A stretch of DNA of 64,000 nt, taken from NCBI GenBank assembly GCA_947471745.1, contig CANJKZ010000410.1:536001-600000 (forward strand), in the 5' to 3' direction. Shown in pieces: positions 31,998-43,889 of the stretch. The notes below the pieces were generated by a model. The model made no database searches and was not told where the DNA came from. It saw nothing but the letters and a program-made list of their open reading frames with translations. A program made the position numbers and the translations under genes. This DNA comes from Closterium sp. Naga37s-1 (taxonomy: Eukaryota; Streptophyta; Zygnematophyceae; Desmidiales; Closteriaceae). Positions within the stretch are counted from its first letter, which is position 1. Every line of letters starts with the position of its first letter.

Positions 31998-34900
31998 AGG
32001 TATATATAGATCACAGTACAAGTAAAGTCAAGAGGTAAGCAAGTGAGGTCAAGTAGGCACAAGACCTAGCATAGTACAGAAACGCTGATGATCACAAGGC
32101 TGAAGTGCCTTGGTGAAGATATCAGCAGTGTTGGCCTGAGAGGCCACGTAAGCAAGGCGCAGCTGACCACGCTGCTGCAGCTCACGAGCAAGGAAGTAGC
32201 GGAGAGCAATGTGCTTCGTTCTGTGCTCCAGTCTGTGCTCCCGACACAAGGCCAACATGGCCTTGTTGTCTACGTACAGAACTGGTGGAGAACGAGGCGG
32301 CTCTCCCAGGTCAGTAAGCAGGTAGGTAAGCCAGCGTAACTCCTGTGCAGCCATGGCCCCTGCGTAGATCTCAGCCTCACAGCTGGAGCTGAGAACAGAA
32401 GACGAGCGGGTAGACCGCCACGAAACAGAACCGGAACCAAGACTGAAGGTGTAACCCTGTGACGACCGCTGAGTAGCCAGGTCGTCAAACCAAGACGCGT
32501 CTGCGTGACTAGGGAGGACCACTGGACTCCGCCCTCCAAGCACAAGCCCCATGCCCGACGTACTGCACAGGTAGCGCAACACCCTTTTCGCGGCAGCCAT
32601 GTGCTCTGGTCGGTGTCTCCCAGGAGCAACATAGCGTGCCAAGATGCTAAGAGGGTATGCCAGGTCAGGTCGAGTGCAGGTCATCAGGTACATGAGGCAG
32701 CCAACAAGCTCTGGGTACGGGCCACTCGGCTCTACGGACTCATCCGAAGGCAGAGCTGAGAGCGAGTGGCGAGTAGACAGAGGAGTGGCCTGAGGCGAGG
32801 AGTACGTGAAGTCGAAGCGCTGAAGGACCTGCTGCACCATGTGTGACTGAGTCAGGGTAATGGTGCGCCGTGCTCTGTCCCGGGTGATCTGCAAGCCAAG
32901 ATAGCTGTGCAGTTCACCCAGGTCTGTGCACGTGTGTCTCTTCTGCAGCTCGGACTTCACGTGGGCGAGTCCAGCAGTGTCAGTTGTAGCAAACACCAAG
33001 TCGTCGACGTATACAAGGATGTAGAACGGCGGCAGCAAGGTGTCGGTGCGAAGAAACAGCGACGGGTCAGCAGTAGAAGGAGCAAACCCAAGAGCCGCAA
33101 GCGTATTCCTCAGTGTGTCGTGCCACTCACGGGGCGCCTGGCGGAGACCGTAGACTGGCCGCCGGAGACTCCACTGGGTACCAGGAGGAAACGACCCAGT
33201 GAAGCCAGGTGGGCGGCGCAGCCAGATCTCCTCGTGCAGGCTGCCCTGTAGGAAAGCAGTGCTGAAGTCAAGGGAGTGAAGCTCGTAGTCACGCTGAGCA
33301 GCGATGTGCAGCAAAACCCGAAGAGTGGTCATCTTCGGGGTCGGGGAGAAGGTCTGAAAGTAGTCAACTCCCTGCCGCTGACTGAAGCCTCGAGCCACGT
33401 AACGCGCCTTGAAGACAGGCGGAGAACCCGGCGGTCGCGTCACCCTGAAAATCCACATGCCACTGACGATGTTCGCCCCAGGTGGGGGAACGTCGTCGAC
33501 GTAGGTGCCTGTGGACTTCCAGGAAGCCATCTCTGCATCCATGGCTGCCTGCCACTGAGAGGAGTAGGGACCCTCTATCGCCTCTGCGTAAGAGCGCGGG
33601 GTCAGGATGTCTTGTGCATCCGGGTCTCCCTCAGGGGCAAGCAGCATGGACACGAGATGAGGTAAAGCAGCAGCAAAACACTGGGACTCCTCCTGCCTGT
33701 CCTCAAGGACGTCCGTGCTTAGAGCACACGCACCCCCGACAGACGGAGGACAGATAGACGCAGACTCAGCAACAAGACTAGTGGCGTAGTCTAGACGACA
33801 GTGAGCAGCAAAGTCGACAAGCTCGGCAACTAAGGCAGACGCAGCAGCGGACTCAAAGGAACGGTCAGTGACAGCAGTGGCTAGGAAACGCGTGACAGTA
33901 GGACTGGCAGCACGAAGGGAGTCAGACTCCGGGTCAGCAAGAGCAGGAAGAGACGGCAAAGGGACACGCTGTGGCGCAGTGGAAGGACGCAGTGCCATCT
34001 GATGCGTGCCCGGGACCGCAGGAGGACGCGGACGTGGAACACGACGAACAGTGCGAGCAGTACGAACAGGTGACGCAGGACGCGACTCAGGCTCACGACG
34101 CTCAGCAAGACCTCCAGTAGGACCAGCGTAGGGAGAAGGAGCAGGTAGAGGGGAGGCCAGCTGTAACTGGGACTCGGACTGGACAGGCGGTGGACACTCT
34201 AAGGAAGGAGCAGGACTAGAAGAAGGCGGAAGACCAAGAACCTGCTCAAGGAGCGGAACGAAGTACGGCCGCGGCCGCGCAGCACCTCCAGAACCAGCAG
34301 GGACAACACCAGCACCCCCAGCGTCAGCTCCAACTCCAGCAGCACCACCAGCACCAGTAGTACCTCCAGCAGCTCCAGGAGCGCCAACTCTAGCACCCTC
34401 AGGAGCACCGGCGTCAGCAGTACCTCCAGCTCCAGTACCTCCAGCAGCTCCAGCTCCAGTAGCACCACCAGGCCCAGCAGCTCCAGTACCTCCAGGACGA
34501 GCACCTCCGGGACCCGTGGCTCCAGCACCCCCAGCAGAAGCAGAACCTCCAGCACCGGCAGCACCTCCAGCTCCAGCAGCACGGCTCCAGCGCCGAGCAA
34601 ACCACTCGCGCAGCTCCTGTGGAGAGGGTAGCTCCCGCCGGGACAAAGCACCCGAAGAACCTCCAGGTCCAGCACCGGCAGGTACCGCACCCCCACTCTC
34701 AGCAACCCCAGGCTCAGCACCCCCAGACCCAGCACCCCCAGGCTCCGCACACTCAGGCTCAGCACCCCCAGACCCAGCACCCCCAGGCACCGCACTCTCA
34801 GGCTCAGCACCCCCAGGCCCAGCACCTCCAGGCTCCGCACGCTCAGGCTCAGCACCCCAAGAAGCACCAGAGTCAAAAGCTACCTCGACAGGCTCGACTG

Positions 34901-35939
34901 CATCTACCTGGGACACACCTGAGGGGGCAGGACCCTGAGGGGGGAGGGGGTCTACCGGGGGGGGAACGGGCGTGAGGAAGAGCGGCGGGAGGGGGAGGGG
35001 GGCAGTGCGGTAGGGGAAGAGACGGTAGTACGGAACCGACTCGTCAAACGTGACGTCCTGGGAGGACAGAACATGACGCGAGGTGGGGTGGTAAAACTGA
35101 CAACCAGGCGCGTCAGGGGGAAAGCCGAGGAAGACGCAAGGAACAGCACGGGAGGACAGCTTGTCCGCAGACAAGTCTCGGACGAAAGCTCGAGATCCCC
35201 AGACACGGAACGCAGACGCATCACCAACCTTCCCCGTCCACCTCAGAGTAGGGGAGGTCTCCGGCAGGGAGACCCGGGGCTGAAGGTTGATTTGATGCGC
35301 CGCGTACTGAACCGCGAACGGCCACAGAAAATGGGGAGCAGCCGCATGGATCATGGACGTACGAGCGACATCCATGACCATGCCAATGCGGCGCTCAGCA
35401 ATCCCATTTTGCTGTGGAGAGGCCGGAAGCGTGAACATCTGGCGGATGCCCTCCGCACGACAGAAGGCTCGCAGAAGGTCGGAGGAAAACTCTCCACCTC
35501 TGTCGGAGTGCAGACGCAGAACAGGAAAGTCCGAGCCGAAACGCTCTCTGAGCTGGAGACGAGCAACGCGGATCCAGTCGATCAACACCTCAGTGACCTC
35601 ATCCTTGCGGCGCAAGGGGAAGACTGTGGTGTAACGCGAGTAATCGTCAACCACCAGCAGGAAGTAACGCTCGTGACCCTGTCCACGGACGCGGGCTGGG
35701 CCCCACACGTCCATGTGGAGTGTCTGCAGCGGAGCCTCTGTCGGAGGAAACTCGGAGGAGTGAGGAGCGGCGCGCTGCCGCCCCTCGACGCAGAGAACGC
35801 AGGTAGGGGCAGGCCCTGGGGGCAGGGGAGGAAGGGACCGGGGGAGACCAGAGATAAGGACACGGGAGGCCATGCCTCGGAGACGAGGCAAGGAGGGGTG
35901 ACCAAGGCGGTGGTGCCAGAGGAGGGTCTGGTGGGACAG
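31998..35939 (-). pseudogene. Copia D integrase-linker-RT-RNase H (3' portion, long open frame)
   Basis: An unbroken frame from 35939 down to the stop at 32049, about 1297 codons of true D sequence. Order: LLWHHRLGHPS, integrase with DVWGPARV, HSDRGGEFSS and QQNGIAERRIG (D, D, E present), DVTFDESVPYYRLFPY, a Gly-Ala-Glu-Pro pentapeptide linker (about 34900-34300), RT with GMWIFRVTRPPGSP, LDFSTAFLQGSLHEEIW and LVYVDDLVFAT, then RNase H with SHADASWFDD, SCEAEIYAGAM and LYVDNKAM. It is the best-preserved pol of this clade in the window. Its gag half lies at 42125-43889, separated by element E. 31998-32048 is its truncated 3' untranslated end. Confidence 0.9.
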
Positions 35940-36085
35940 TGAAAAGATTAGAAGGTAGAGAAGTTTAGAATGAAGAAGAAGAGGGGGTTCACTAGAAAGC
36001 AGTAGGATACATATAGGAAACCCTAAGGGGTTGTACTCGCTATAGAGTACCCCACTGCAGGCTAGAGAACAATGACATTCTGACA
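35940..36085 (-). repeat. 3' LTR of element E
   Basis: 146 bp, identical by eye to 41979-42124. On the minus strand it begins TGTCAGAATG and ends ATCTTTTCA. CTATGGGAGTG on the minus strand (36086-36096) is the polypurine tract. Confidence 0.93.
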
Positions 36086-36452
36086 CACTCCCATAGCCAA
36101 AGTGGGGTGTAATCAGCAGAGCAAGCAAAGCAGAACAAACTCAGGGTGGATCACAATGTCACCACACATTCTGAGCACAAGTACAAGAAGCAATAGTTTA
36201 AAGTTCACAATTATGAGCAAAGCTAGAGGCTATCGCAGAGGGCAAGTGAGGAGGAGGAGGCGAGAGTGAGAGGAGAGGAGATAGGAGGCGACGGCTGAAG
36301 CTGCAGACACACGGGCAACAGGAGTCACACTGGCACAGCGGCTACCGGAACAACGCTCCGGACTACTGGAGTAACTGGCTCCGCGGCTAAAAGTAGCGGC
36401 AGACGAGCAACGGACCCACGGGCGACTGGCACAGCTGGCTGCGACTGGGCTA
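36086..36452 (-). other. Element E 3' spacer
   Basis: Related on the minus strand to the 3' untranslated region of A (GTGATCCACCCTGAG). It lacks coding features. Towards 36452 it contains imprecise repeats of CTCCGGACTACTGGAGTAACTGG and similar sequence. Confidence 0.5.
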
Positions 36453-36877
36453 CCGGAGCAACTCCCCGGACTACAGGTGCTGCTGGCGACACGACGGCAA
36501 CCTCAGTTCAACCTCCCCAAACAGTCCCACTCCCCCTGACACACACCCCCTGCTTCACCCCTAGCTCCACTCCCCCTTCACCCCCCTTAGTACCACTCCG
36601 ACGGCTCCAACAGGTCCACCCCCCTCAGCGGCAGCTGCAGCACTGGGAGACCGAGGAGGAGGAGGAGCAGGGGACGGCACACAGAAGCTGCACCCCCATA
36701 CCCCCCACCCCCAAACCCTAATTCAGGAGAACGGGCAGCAGCAGGGGTGGGGCGCCACCAGAAGCACGGGGGACAGCAGACAGCGCAGGGGCAGCGAAGA
36801 ACGGGCCGCCCACGGGCCTGGCACAGCCGCCCGAACCGCGCGCAGGCGGCCCGAGCCGCGCGCGGGCCTGGCGCTTT

Positions 36878-37406
36878 TATAGTCACAATAGGCTTGAATG
36901 TGCCTAAAACGAAAGATAGAGAGCACAGACGGATTTCTGCACAGCGGCTTCAAAGGTTGATAGCGTTCTGCTCACAGCTGAAAATGACTTAATTCAAATT
37001 GGATCTGGAGCGTCTTCACGTCGTTTACAATTAGCAATTTAGATTGCACGATTTGATAAAGAATTGACGACACAGCGTCGGTTTGAACGAACGGTACTAT
37101 GGCAGCCACTATAGTCTTAGAACACAAGATAGGAAGAGTTACGAGTTGGGAATGACTCCCAGCTCCTACAAACCCCAAGAGCCGAGGTACAGTGATGTGG
37201 AACAGTGCCACACTGTCCCCAACCACGAAGGGTCTCGAAACTACCCTTCACTAGGGCCTACACCAAGTGAAATGTTACACTACACAAAGTAATGTAACTA
37301 TCTTCAATATCTTGAGGTGTACCCTTTTGGCAAGCTTCGAAATCACTTGAGGCTTGACACCAAGGCTCGGGCTCTTCATCACAAACTCATCCTTGAGTTC
37401 TTGATG
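36878..37406 (-). repeat. About 500-bp dispersed repeat, copy 2
   Basis: Same repeat as 12566-13082, in unit 1 of the tandem duplication. One edge at TATAGTC directly meets the GC-rich E leader. Confidence 0.65.
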
Positions 37407-37734
37407 GGTCTGCTGCACACACCTGCGACACGCCGAACGTTCGACACAGGACAAAATAGAAACCGCGCACGACAAAATAGAAACCGCGCGCGAGACACAA
37501 ACGACCGCGTAACACGCGTCTAGCAATAACTCGCTATTGACTCGACACACACACTCGACATCATGACTCAACATTCACACACAATTATAAGCATGAAATA
37601 TATATTATCCCATGCCCTCATACCATTCCATACACACACACATTCACGCACACGGACAACAAGTCGAGTGCAAACCGTAGGGTTGCACCAACAAACTCCC
37701 CCTCGGATTGTTGGCCTTAGGATATGTTGCTCTC

Positions 37735-38766
37735 TCAGTTCAGAGCCATCCCAGCCAGCTTGCAACACTTCCAATGCTGCTGATCCACCAGCCTCTTGGT
37801 CATCATGTCAGCCGGCTGCCCCGTGGTCTTCACGTAGCGCAACTCAACTTCACCCGCGGTTACCATGCTCCTCGTCCAATGCCACTTCAATCTCATGTGC
37901 TTCGTGAGTCCATGCAACACAGGGTTCTTAGCAAGAGCAATGGCACCCTGGCTGTCACAGTACAGTGGGGTAGGTCCTTGCTGCTCCTCCCCCAATTCAG
38001 CCAACAAACGCCGCTGCCACACAATCTCCCGTACGGCACGGAAGAGTGCCATGTACTCGGACTCCACCGAGCTCAAAGCTTGGTCAACCTGCTTCTTGCT
38101 CTCCCAAGCAGTTGGGCCTCCACCAACACAGCATATGAAGCCTCCCACACTTGTCATGTCCTCTGGTTCTGATGCATATGAAGCATCCGAGTAGGCGGTG
38201 AGGAACAAACGCCCGGGTTCAACACCATCCGCGCCCTTTTGGCGCCTTTGTGCCGCCGCCGAGTATTGCAGCCCAACGGTCGGTGTTTGGCCAAGATACT
38301 TGGCCACCCTCATTCCAGCTGCTACCTGCTCCTCATTAGGGCATTGCACAACCCTAGCCAGCTGCCCGGTAGCAAACGCGACGTCCGGTCGGGTGTTTAC
38401 CGCCGCATACATGAGGCTGCCCACCAACGAGTGAAATCGGCGCCTCTCCTCTTCACCAACGCTCTCCTCCTCTGGTCCCTTCACACACTTGAACCCAGAG
38501 GGAAAGGGTGTAGCCACATGGCCTTCACTCTGCCCAAAGTTGGCAGCCAATGCCTCCAGGTACTTTCGTTGATGCACCCGCATGCACCGCTTCTCCACAT
38601 CTCGTTCGATGTGGAGCCCAAGGTAGAAGCTCACGTCACCAAGGGCCTTGCACTTGAACTTGTCTTGAAGCTTCAGCATCACCTCCTTCACAAGGTCAGA
38701 AGAGGGTGAGAAAATGAGGATGTCATCCACATAAACCACCATGAAACTCCTCTGCAACCGGAGCAA
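37735..38766 (-). pseudogene. Copia F RT-RNase H fragment, copy 1
   Basis: A 343-codon open frame; the first few codons come from the E leader junction, since true RT sequence begins near 38757. It has FMVVYVDDILIF (catalytic YVDD), LGDVSFYLGLHIERD, then RNase H with YSDASYASEP, SSVESEYMALF and LYCDSQGAIALA, and the final ADMMTKRL block. The family is distinct from A, B, C, D and G. GAGGGGGAG on the minus strand, then TGTTGGTGCAAC (from about 37693), reads as a polypurine tract and LTR start. It lacks the first half of RT, integrase and gag. Confidence 0.85.
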
Positions 38767-39182
38767 CTCCCCGGACTACAGGTGCTGCTGGCGACACGAC
38801 GGCAACCTCAGTTCAACCTCCCCAAACAGTCCCACTCCCCCTGACACACACCCCCTGCTTCACCCCTAGCTCCACTCCCCCTTCACCCCCCTTAGTACCA
38901 CTCCGACGGCTCCAACAGGTCCACCCCCCTCAGCGGCAGCTGCAGCACTGGGAGACAGAGGAGGAGGAGGAGCAGGGGACGGCACACAGAAGCTGCACCC
39001 CCATACCCCCCACCCCCAAACCCTAATTCAGGAGAACGGGCAGCAGCAGGGGTGGGGCGCCACCAGAAGCACGGGGGACAGCAGGCAGCGCAGGGGCAGC
39101 AAAGAACGGGCCGCCCACGGGCCTGGCACAGCCGCCCGAACCGCGCGCAGGCGGCCCGAGCCACGCGCGGGCCTGGCGCTTT

Positions 39183-39711
39183 TATAGTCACAATAGGCTT
39201 GAATGTGCCTAAAACGAAAGATAGAGAGCACAGACGGATTTCTGCACAGCGGCTTCAAAGGTTGATAGCGTTCTGCTCACAGCTGCAAATGACTTAATTC
39301 AAATTGGATCTGGAGCGTCTTCACGTCGTCTACAATTAGCAATTTAGATTGCACGATTTGATAAAGAATTGACGACACAGCGTCGGTTTGAACGAACGGT
39401 ACTATGGCAGCCACTATAGTCTTAGAACACAAGATAGGAAGAGTTACGAGTTGGGAATGACTCCCAGCTCCTACAAACCCCAAGAGCCGAGGTACAGTGA
39501 TGTGGAACAGTGCCACACTGTCCCCAACCACGAAGGGTCTCGAAACTACCCTTCACTAGGGCCTACACCAAGTGAAATGTTACACTACACAAAGTAATGT
39601 AACTATCTTCAATATCTTGAGGTGTACCCTTTTGGCAAGCTTCGAAATCACTTGAGGCTTGACACCAAGGCTCGGGCTCTTCATCACAAACTCATCCTTG
39701 AGTTCTTGATG
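39183..39711 (-). repeat. About 500-bp dispersed repeat, copy 3
   Basis: Copy in unit 2 of the tandem duplication, offset 2305 from copy 2 and almost identical to it. Confidence 0.65.
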
Positions 39712-40039
39712 GGTCTGCTGCACACACCTGCGACACGCCGAACGTTCGACACAGGACAAAATAGAAACCGCGCACGACAAAATAGAAACCGCGCGCGAGA
39801 CACAAACGACCGCGTAACACGCGTCTAGCAATAACTCGCTATTGACTCGACACACACACTCGACATCATGACTCAACATTCACACACAATTATAAGCATG
39901 AAATATATATTATCCCATGCCCTCATACCATTCCATACACACACACATTCACGCACACGGACAACAAGTCGAGTGCAAACCGTAGGGTTGCACCAACAAA
40001 CTCCCCCTCGGATTGTTGGCCTTAGGATATGTTGCTCTC

Positions 40040-41071
40040 TCAGTTCAGAGCCATCCCAGCCAGCTTGCAACACTTCCAATGCTGCTGATCCACCAGCCTC
40101 TTGGTCATCATGTCAGCCGGCTGCCCCGTGGTCTTCACGTAGCGCAACTCAACTTCACCCGCGGTTACCATGCTCCTCGTCCAATGCCACTTCAATCTCA
40201 TGTGCTTCGTGAGTCCATGCAACACAGGGTTCTTAGCAAGAGCAATGGCACCCTGGCTGTCACAGTACAGTGGGGTAGGTCCTTGCTGCTCCTCCCCCAA
40301 TTCAGCCAACAAACGCCGCTGCCACACAATCTCCCGTACGGCACGGAAGAGTGCCATGTACTCGGACTCCACCGAGCTCAAAGCTTGGTCAACCTGCTTC
40401 TTGCTCTCCCAAGCAGTTGGGCCTCCACCAACACAGCATATGAAGCCTCCCACACTTGTCATGTCCTCTGGTTCTGATGCATATGAAGCATCCGAGTAGG
40501 CGGTGAGGAACAAACGCCCGGGTTCAACACCATCCGCGCCCTTTTGGCGCCTTTGTGCCGCCGCCGAGTATTGCAGCCCAACGGTCGGTGTTTGGCCAAG
40601 ATACTTGGCCACCCTCATTCCAGCTGCTACCTGCTCCTCATTAGGGCATTGCACAACCCTAGCCAGCTGCCCGGTAGCAAACGCGACGTCCGGTCGGGTG
40701 TTTACCGCCGCATACATGAGGCTGCCCACCAACGAGTGAAATCGGCGCCTCTCCTCTTCACCAACGCTCTCCTCCTCTGGTCCCTTCACACACTTGAACC
40801 CAGAGGGAAAGGGTGTAGCCACATGGCCTTCACTCTGCCCAAAGTTGGCAGCCAATGCCTCCAGGTACTTTCGTTGATGCACCCGCATGCAGCGCTTCTC
40901 CACATCTCGTTCGATGTGGAGCCCAAGGTAGAAGCTCACGTCACCAAGGGCCTTGCACTTGAACTTGTCTTGAAGCTTCAGCATCACCTCCTTCACAAGG
41001 TCAGAAGAGGGTGAGAAAATGAGGATGTCATCCACATAAACCACCATGAAACTCCTCTGCAACCGGAGCAA
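40040..41071 (-). pseudogene. Copia F RT-RNase H fragment, copy 2
   Basis: The encoded protein is the same as in the first copy. It exists because of the 2305-bp duplication; any change in this frame is silent. Confidence 0.85.
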
Positions 41072-41483
41072 CTCCCCGGACTACAGGTGCTGCTGGCGAC
41101 ACGACGACAACCTCAGTTCAACCTCCCCAAACAGTCCCACTCCCCCTGACACACACCCCCTGCTTCACCCCTAGCTCCACTCCCCCTTCACCCCCCTTAG
41201 TACCACTCCGACGGCTCCAACAGGTCCACCCCCCTCAGCGGCAGCTGCAGCACTGGGAGACGGAGGAGGAGGAGGAGCAGGGGACGGCACACAGAAGCTG
41301 CACCCCCATACTCCCCACCCCCAAACCCTAATTCAGGAGAACGGGCAGCAGCAGGGGTGGGGCGCCATCAGAAGCACGGGGGACAGCAGGCAGCGCAGGG
41401 GCAGCGAAGAACGGGCCGCCCACGGGCCTGGCACAGCCGCCCGAACCGCGCGCAGGCGGCCCGAGCCGCGCGCGGGCCTGGCG

Positions 41484-41966
41484 CAGCCCGTACGGGCCGC
41501 GCGCGGGCCTGGCGCAGCCCGTACGGGCCGCGCGCAGGCTGTACGAGCCGCGCGCAGGCCACGACGGGCGACGGGGGGCGACGCGCGGGTCCCCGTCGCC
41601 CGTCGCAGCGCCTCCCGGGAGCGACGCGCGGAGTGACGGGGCAGAAACCCGCCGCGCGCCTCGGGGCACACGGCGGGCAGACAACCGCCGCGCGCCTCGG
41701 GGCGCACGGCGGGCAGAAAACCGCCGCGCGCCTCGGGGCGCACGGCGGGCAGAAAACCGCCGCGCGCCTCGGGGCGCACGGCGGGCAGAAAACCGCCGCG
41801 CGCCTCGGGGCGCACGGCGGGCAGAAAACCGCCGCACGCTCCGAGCGCGCGGCGGGATGAAAAATCCGTCGCACGCTACGGGGCGTGCGACACAGAGAGT
41901 AGCAGTAGCAGCGGAAGCAGTGAGGTGGTGAGCCCACCCACAGGATCGACCCAAGGGGATCGACCT
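41484..41966 (-). repeat. GC-rich leader of element E
   Basis: Minus-strand leader following the primer site. It contains CGGCGGGCAGAAAACCGCCGCGCGCCTCGGGGCGCA-type units of about 36 bp (about 41690-41850), then GGGCCGCGCGCAGGC / TACGGGCCGCGCGCGGGC units. Open frames through it are repeat artefacts. Confidence 0.75.
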
Positions 41967-41978
41967 GCTCTGATAGCA
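41967..41978 (-). promoter_or_regulatory. Primer binding site of element E
   Basis: The minus strand reads TGCTATCAGAGC and directly abuts the LTR. One base differs from the canonical initiator-Met site. Confidence 0.8.
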
Positions 41979-42124
41979 TGAAAAGATTAGAAGGTAGAGA
42001 AGTTTAGAATGAAGAAGAAGAGGGGGTTCACTAGAAAGCAGTAGGATACATATAGGAAACCCTAAGGGGTTGTACTCGCTATAGAGTACCCCACTGCAGG
42101 CTAGAGAACAATGACATTCTGACA
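41979..42124 (-). repeat. 5' LTR of element E
   Basis: 146 bp, same as 35940-36085. On the outer side the D gag frame stops at CRLLS. Confidence 0.93.
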
Positions 42125-43889
42125 GACAGGAGGCGACACGAGCAGGGGGCAGACTCAGGACCTGACCGAGACGCTGCAGCAAACACCTGACTTGACGCAG
42201 CTACCTGACCAGACGCAGCAACCTGTGGAGACTCTGTGGTCAGTGTGTACAGGCTCGACCCCTGTCGACGGGTAAACGTGGCCAAGTGGCGGCCCGTCTG
42301 AGCACACGTGCAGTGGGTCACTCGCTGACTCGCAGGAGTGAACTGGTCAACCCCGGCATCCTGAAGGTCAGCACCACTCACCAAGTTCGTGGAGAACGAG
42401 GGGAGGTAGAGACCAGACAGGGAGCCTGACGGGGCCGCCGGACACGGGAGGACAGTGGAGTAGCGAGCAAGGACAGGACCCCCAGAGGGTTCTGCCAGGG
42501 AGACCGCAACCGGCCGACTGAGCGGCGTAAGGGTGGTGCGGTCTCGAAAGAAGGAGCGGGAAGCACCCGAGTCGAGGGTGAAGGTGTGGAGAACCTGAGC
42601 CGACGTGGTACCTGAGAGAGCAGACTCACTAGTACCTGGAGCAGCAGACTCACTAGCACCTGGAGCAACAGACTCACTAGCACCTAGAGCAGCAGCCCCA
42701 ATGCCCGGGTCAGGCGGAACACACCCGTAACAGTCACCCTCAGCACTAATAGACACAGCATACATGGCAGCAAGAATAGCATCAAAGTCAAGATCAAAGA
42801 TAGCTACACCCGACTTGAGCAGATCACCCCAGCGAGGGATCTCAGTGGCGTCAGGGAACTGGGTACGCCAAGCGTCGGTCAGGCGGCCGAAGCAGCGCTG
42901 GGTGGCGTGCAAGCCGCCACACTGCTCTCCTGTGCGGTCGCCGGTGCGTAGGACGTAGGCACAGGGACCAGCACCCCCAGACCCCTGGCGCCCTGCGTAC
43001 CACTCACGAAGCTGCTGGGGCGACGGGGTCTCACGAGAGCGTGGTGGGTGCTGGGGTCCCCGCTGCACAGCACCGCCTCTACCAGCTCCACCTCCGCCGC
43101 TGCCGCCTCCGCCGCCTCCACCCCACCCGCCACCGCCACCGCTGCCTCCACCTCCACCGCTGCCACCGAAGCCCCCACCTCTGCCACCACCCCCACCCCC
43201 ACCCCCTCCTCCCCCTCCACCGCCACTACCGCCTCCCCCGCCACCTCCTCCAGCGCCCTTGCCCCGCTTTCCCTTGCCGTTGCGGCGCCTCTCGCTAGGG
43301 GCAGACGCAGCGCTGACCGACTCGGTGCCAACAAGGTCGACAGCAGCAGCAGAGGCAACGGAGGGCAAAAGAGGAACGGGGGAGCACCCCTCAAAGAAAG
43401 GGGTACGAGGGTCACCACGAGAGGCTCCTACAGCGGTAATACTAGTCTCTGCTGCAAGGAGGCGCTCCTCGAGGAGGTCAACGGTGAGTGTGGTAGGGCA
43501 AAGAGAGAGGAAGTGGTCCCTGACCGAGCGAAGGGAGTCAGGGAGCCGGGTGACTAGGTAGTAGAGGGTGATGTACATGGGGGGGGGGGTTCTTGGCGCA
43601 GAACTCAGCAGGAAGCGCAGCGCGGTAGCGGGTGTCACTAGTGCGGAGGTGCGTAATGAGGTCAGTGACTGTGGCAAAAGCGGCGAGGTCAGGGAACAGG
43701 TACGGTAGCATGAGGCGGCTAAGCGCAGCAGTGGCAGGGGAAGAGTAGCGTGCAACTACAGCGTCGTACAGAGTCTTAGCACTCTTGTACTGACTAAAGT
43801 GCGCGCGCTCAGTGGACGGTAGGTGACTACGCACAGCAAGGCGGGCAGCAGCATCGCGCGTGAGCCACTGCGAGCGAACAGTACTGTCA
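42125..43889 (-). pseudogene. Copia D gag-protease (5' portion)
   Basis: The gag half of D. Sequence starts at codons DSTVRSQWLTRD, so about 54 N-terminal residues and the LTR are missing. An 11-base C run at about 43579-43589 shifts the frame; after it MYITLYYLVTRLPDS leads into the poly-glycine tract (about 43270-43060) and the widely spaced zinc element (CAYVLRT to CGGLHATQRC, about 42970-42890). Protease follows as TFTLDSGASRSFF (about 42560). The frame runs to CSCRLLS at 42125, exactly where the pol half resumes after element E. The truncated 5' edge meets a minisatellite-like unit at TGACAG. Confidence 0.87.

Larger units (their letters stand above)
36453..41483 (-). repeat. 2305-bp tandem duplication inside element E
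   Basis: Unit 1 is 36453-38757, unit 2 is 38758-41062, and a third partial copy is 41063-41483. The landmark CCGGAGCAACTCC recurs at 36453, 38758 and 41063, exactly 2305 apart. The two full units differ at only a few bases by eye, and both encode the same 343-residue RT-RNase H frame. Each unit holds, on the minus strand, RT-RNase H of copia F, its polypurine tract and LTR-like sequence, the 500-bp dispersed repeat and a piece of the E leader. The partial third unit is leader only. Confidence 0.92.
35940..42124 (-). mobile_element. Element E: young non-autonomous LTR element nested in copia D
   Basis: A 6185-bp insertion bounded by two 146-bp LTRs (35940-36085 and 41979-42124) that look identical base for base. 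The 5-bp target duplication GACAG is at 35935-35939 and 42125-42129. Removing E with one GACAG restores the D frame (CSCRLLS to SHQTLLWHHR). On the minus strand the order is 5' LTR, primer site, GC-rich leader, then two copies of a foreign copia RT-RNase H plus LTR segment separated by further leader copies, then a 3' spacer, polypurine tract and LTR. No gag or integrase is present, so movement would need helper proteins. Leader type, LTR design and 3' spacer place it in the A/D/H/I clade. Confidence 0.93.

Noticed and set aside
37275..37574. Ninety-nine-codon frame with Cys/Ser repeats, duplicated at 39580
   Set aside because: It lies in LTR-like and dispersed-repeat sequence, and its duplication merely follows the 2305-bp tandem unit.
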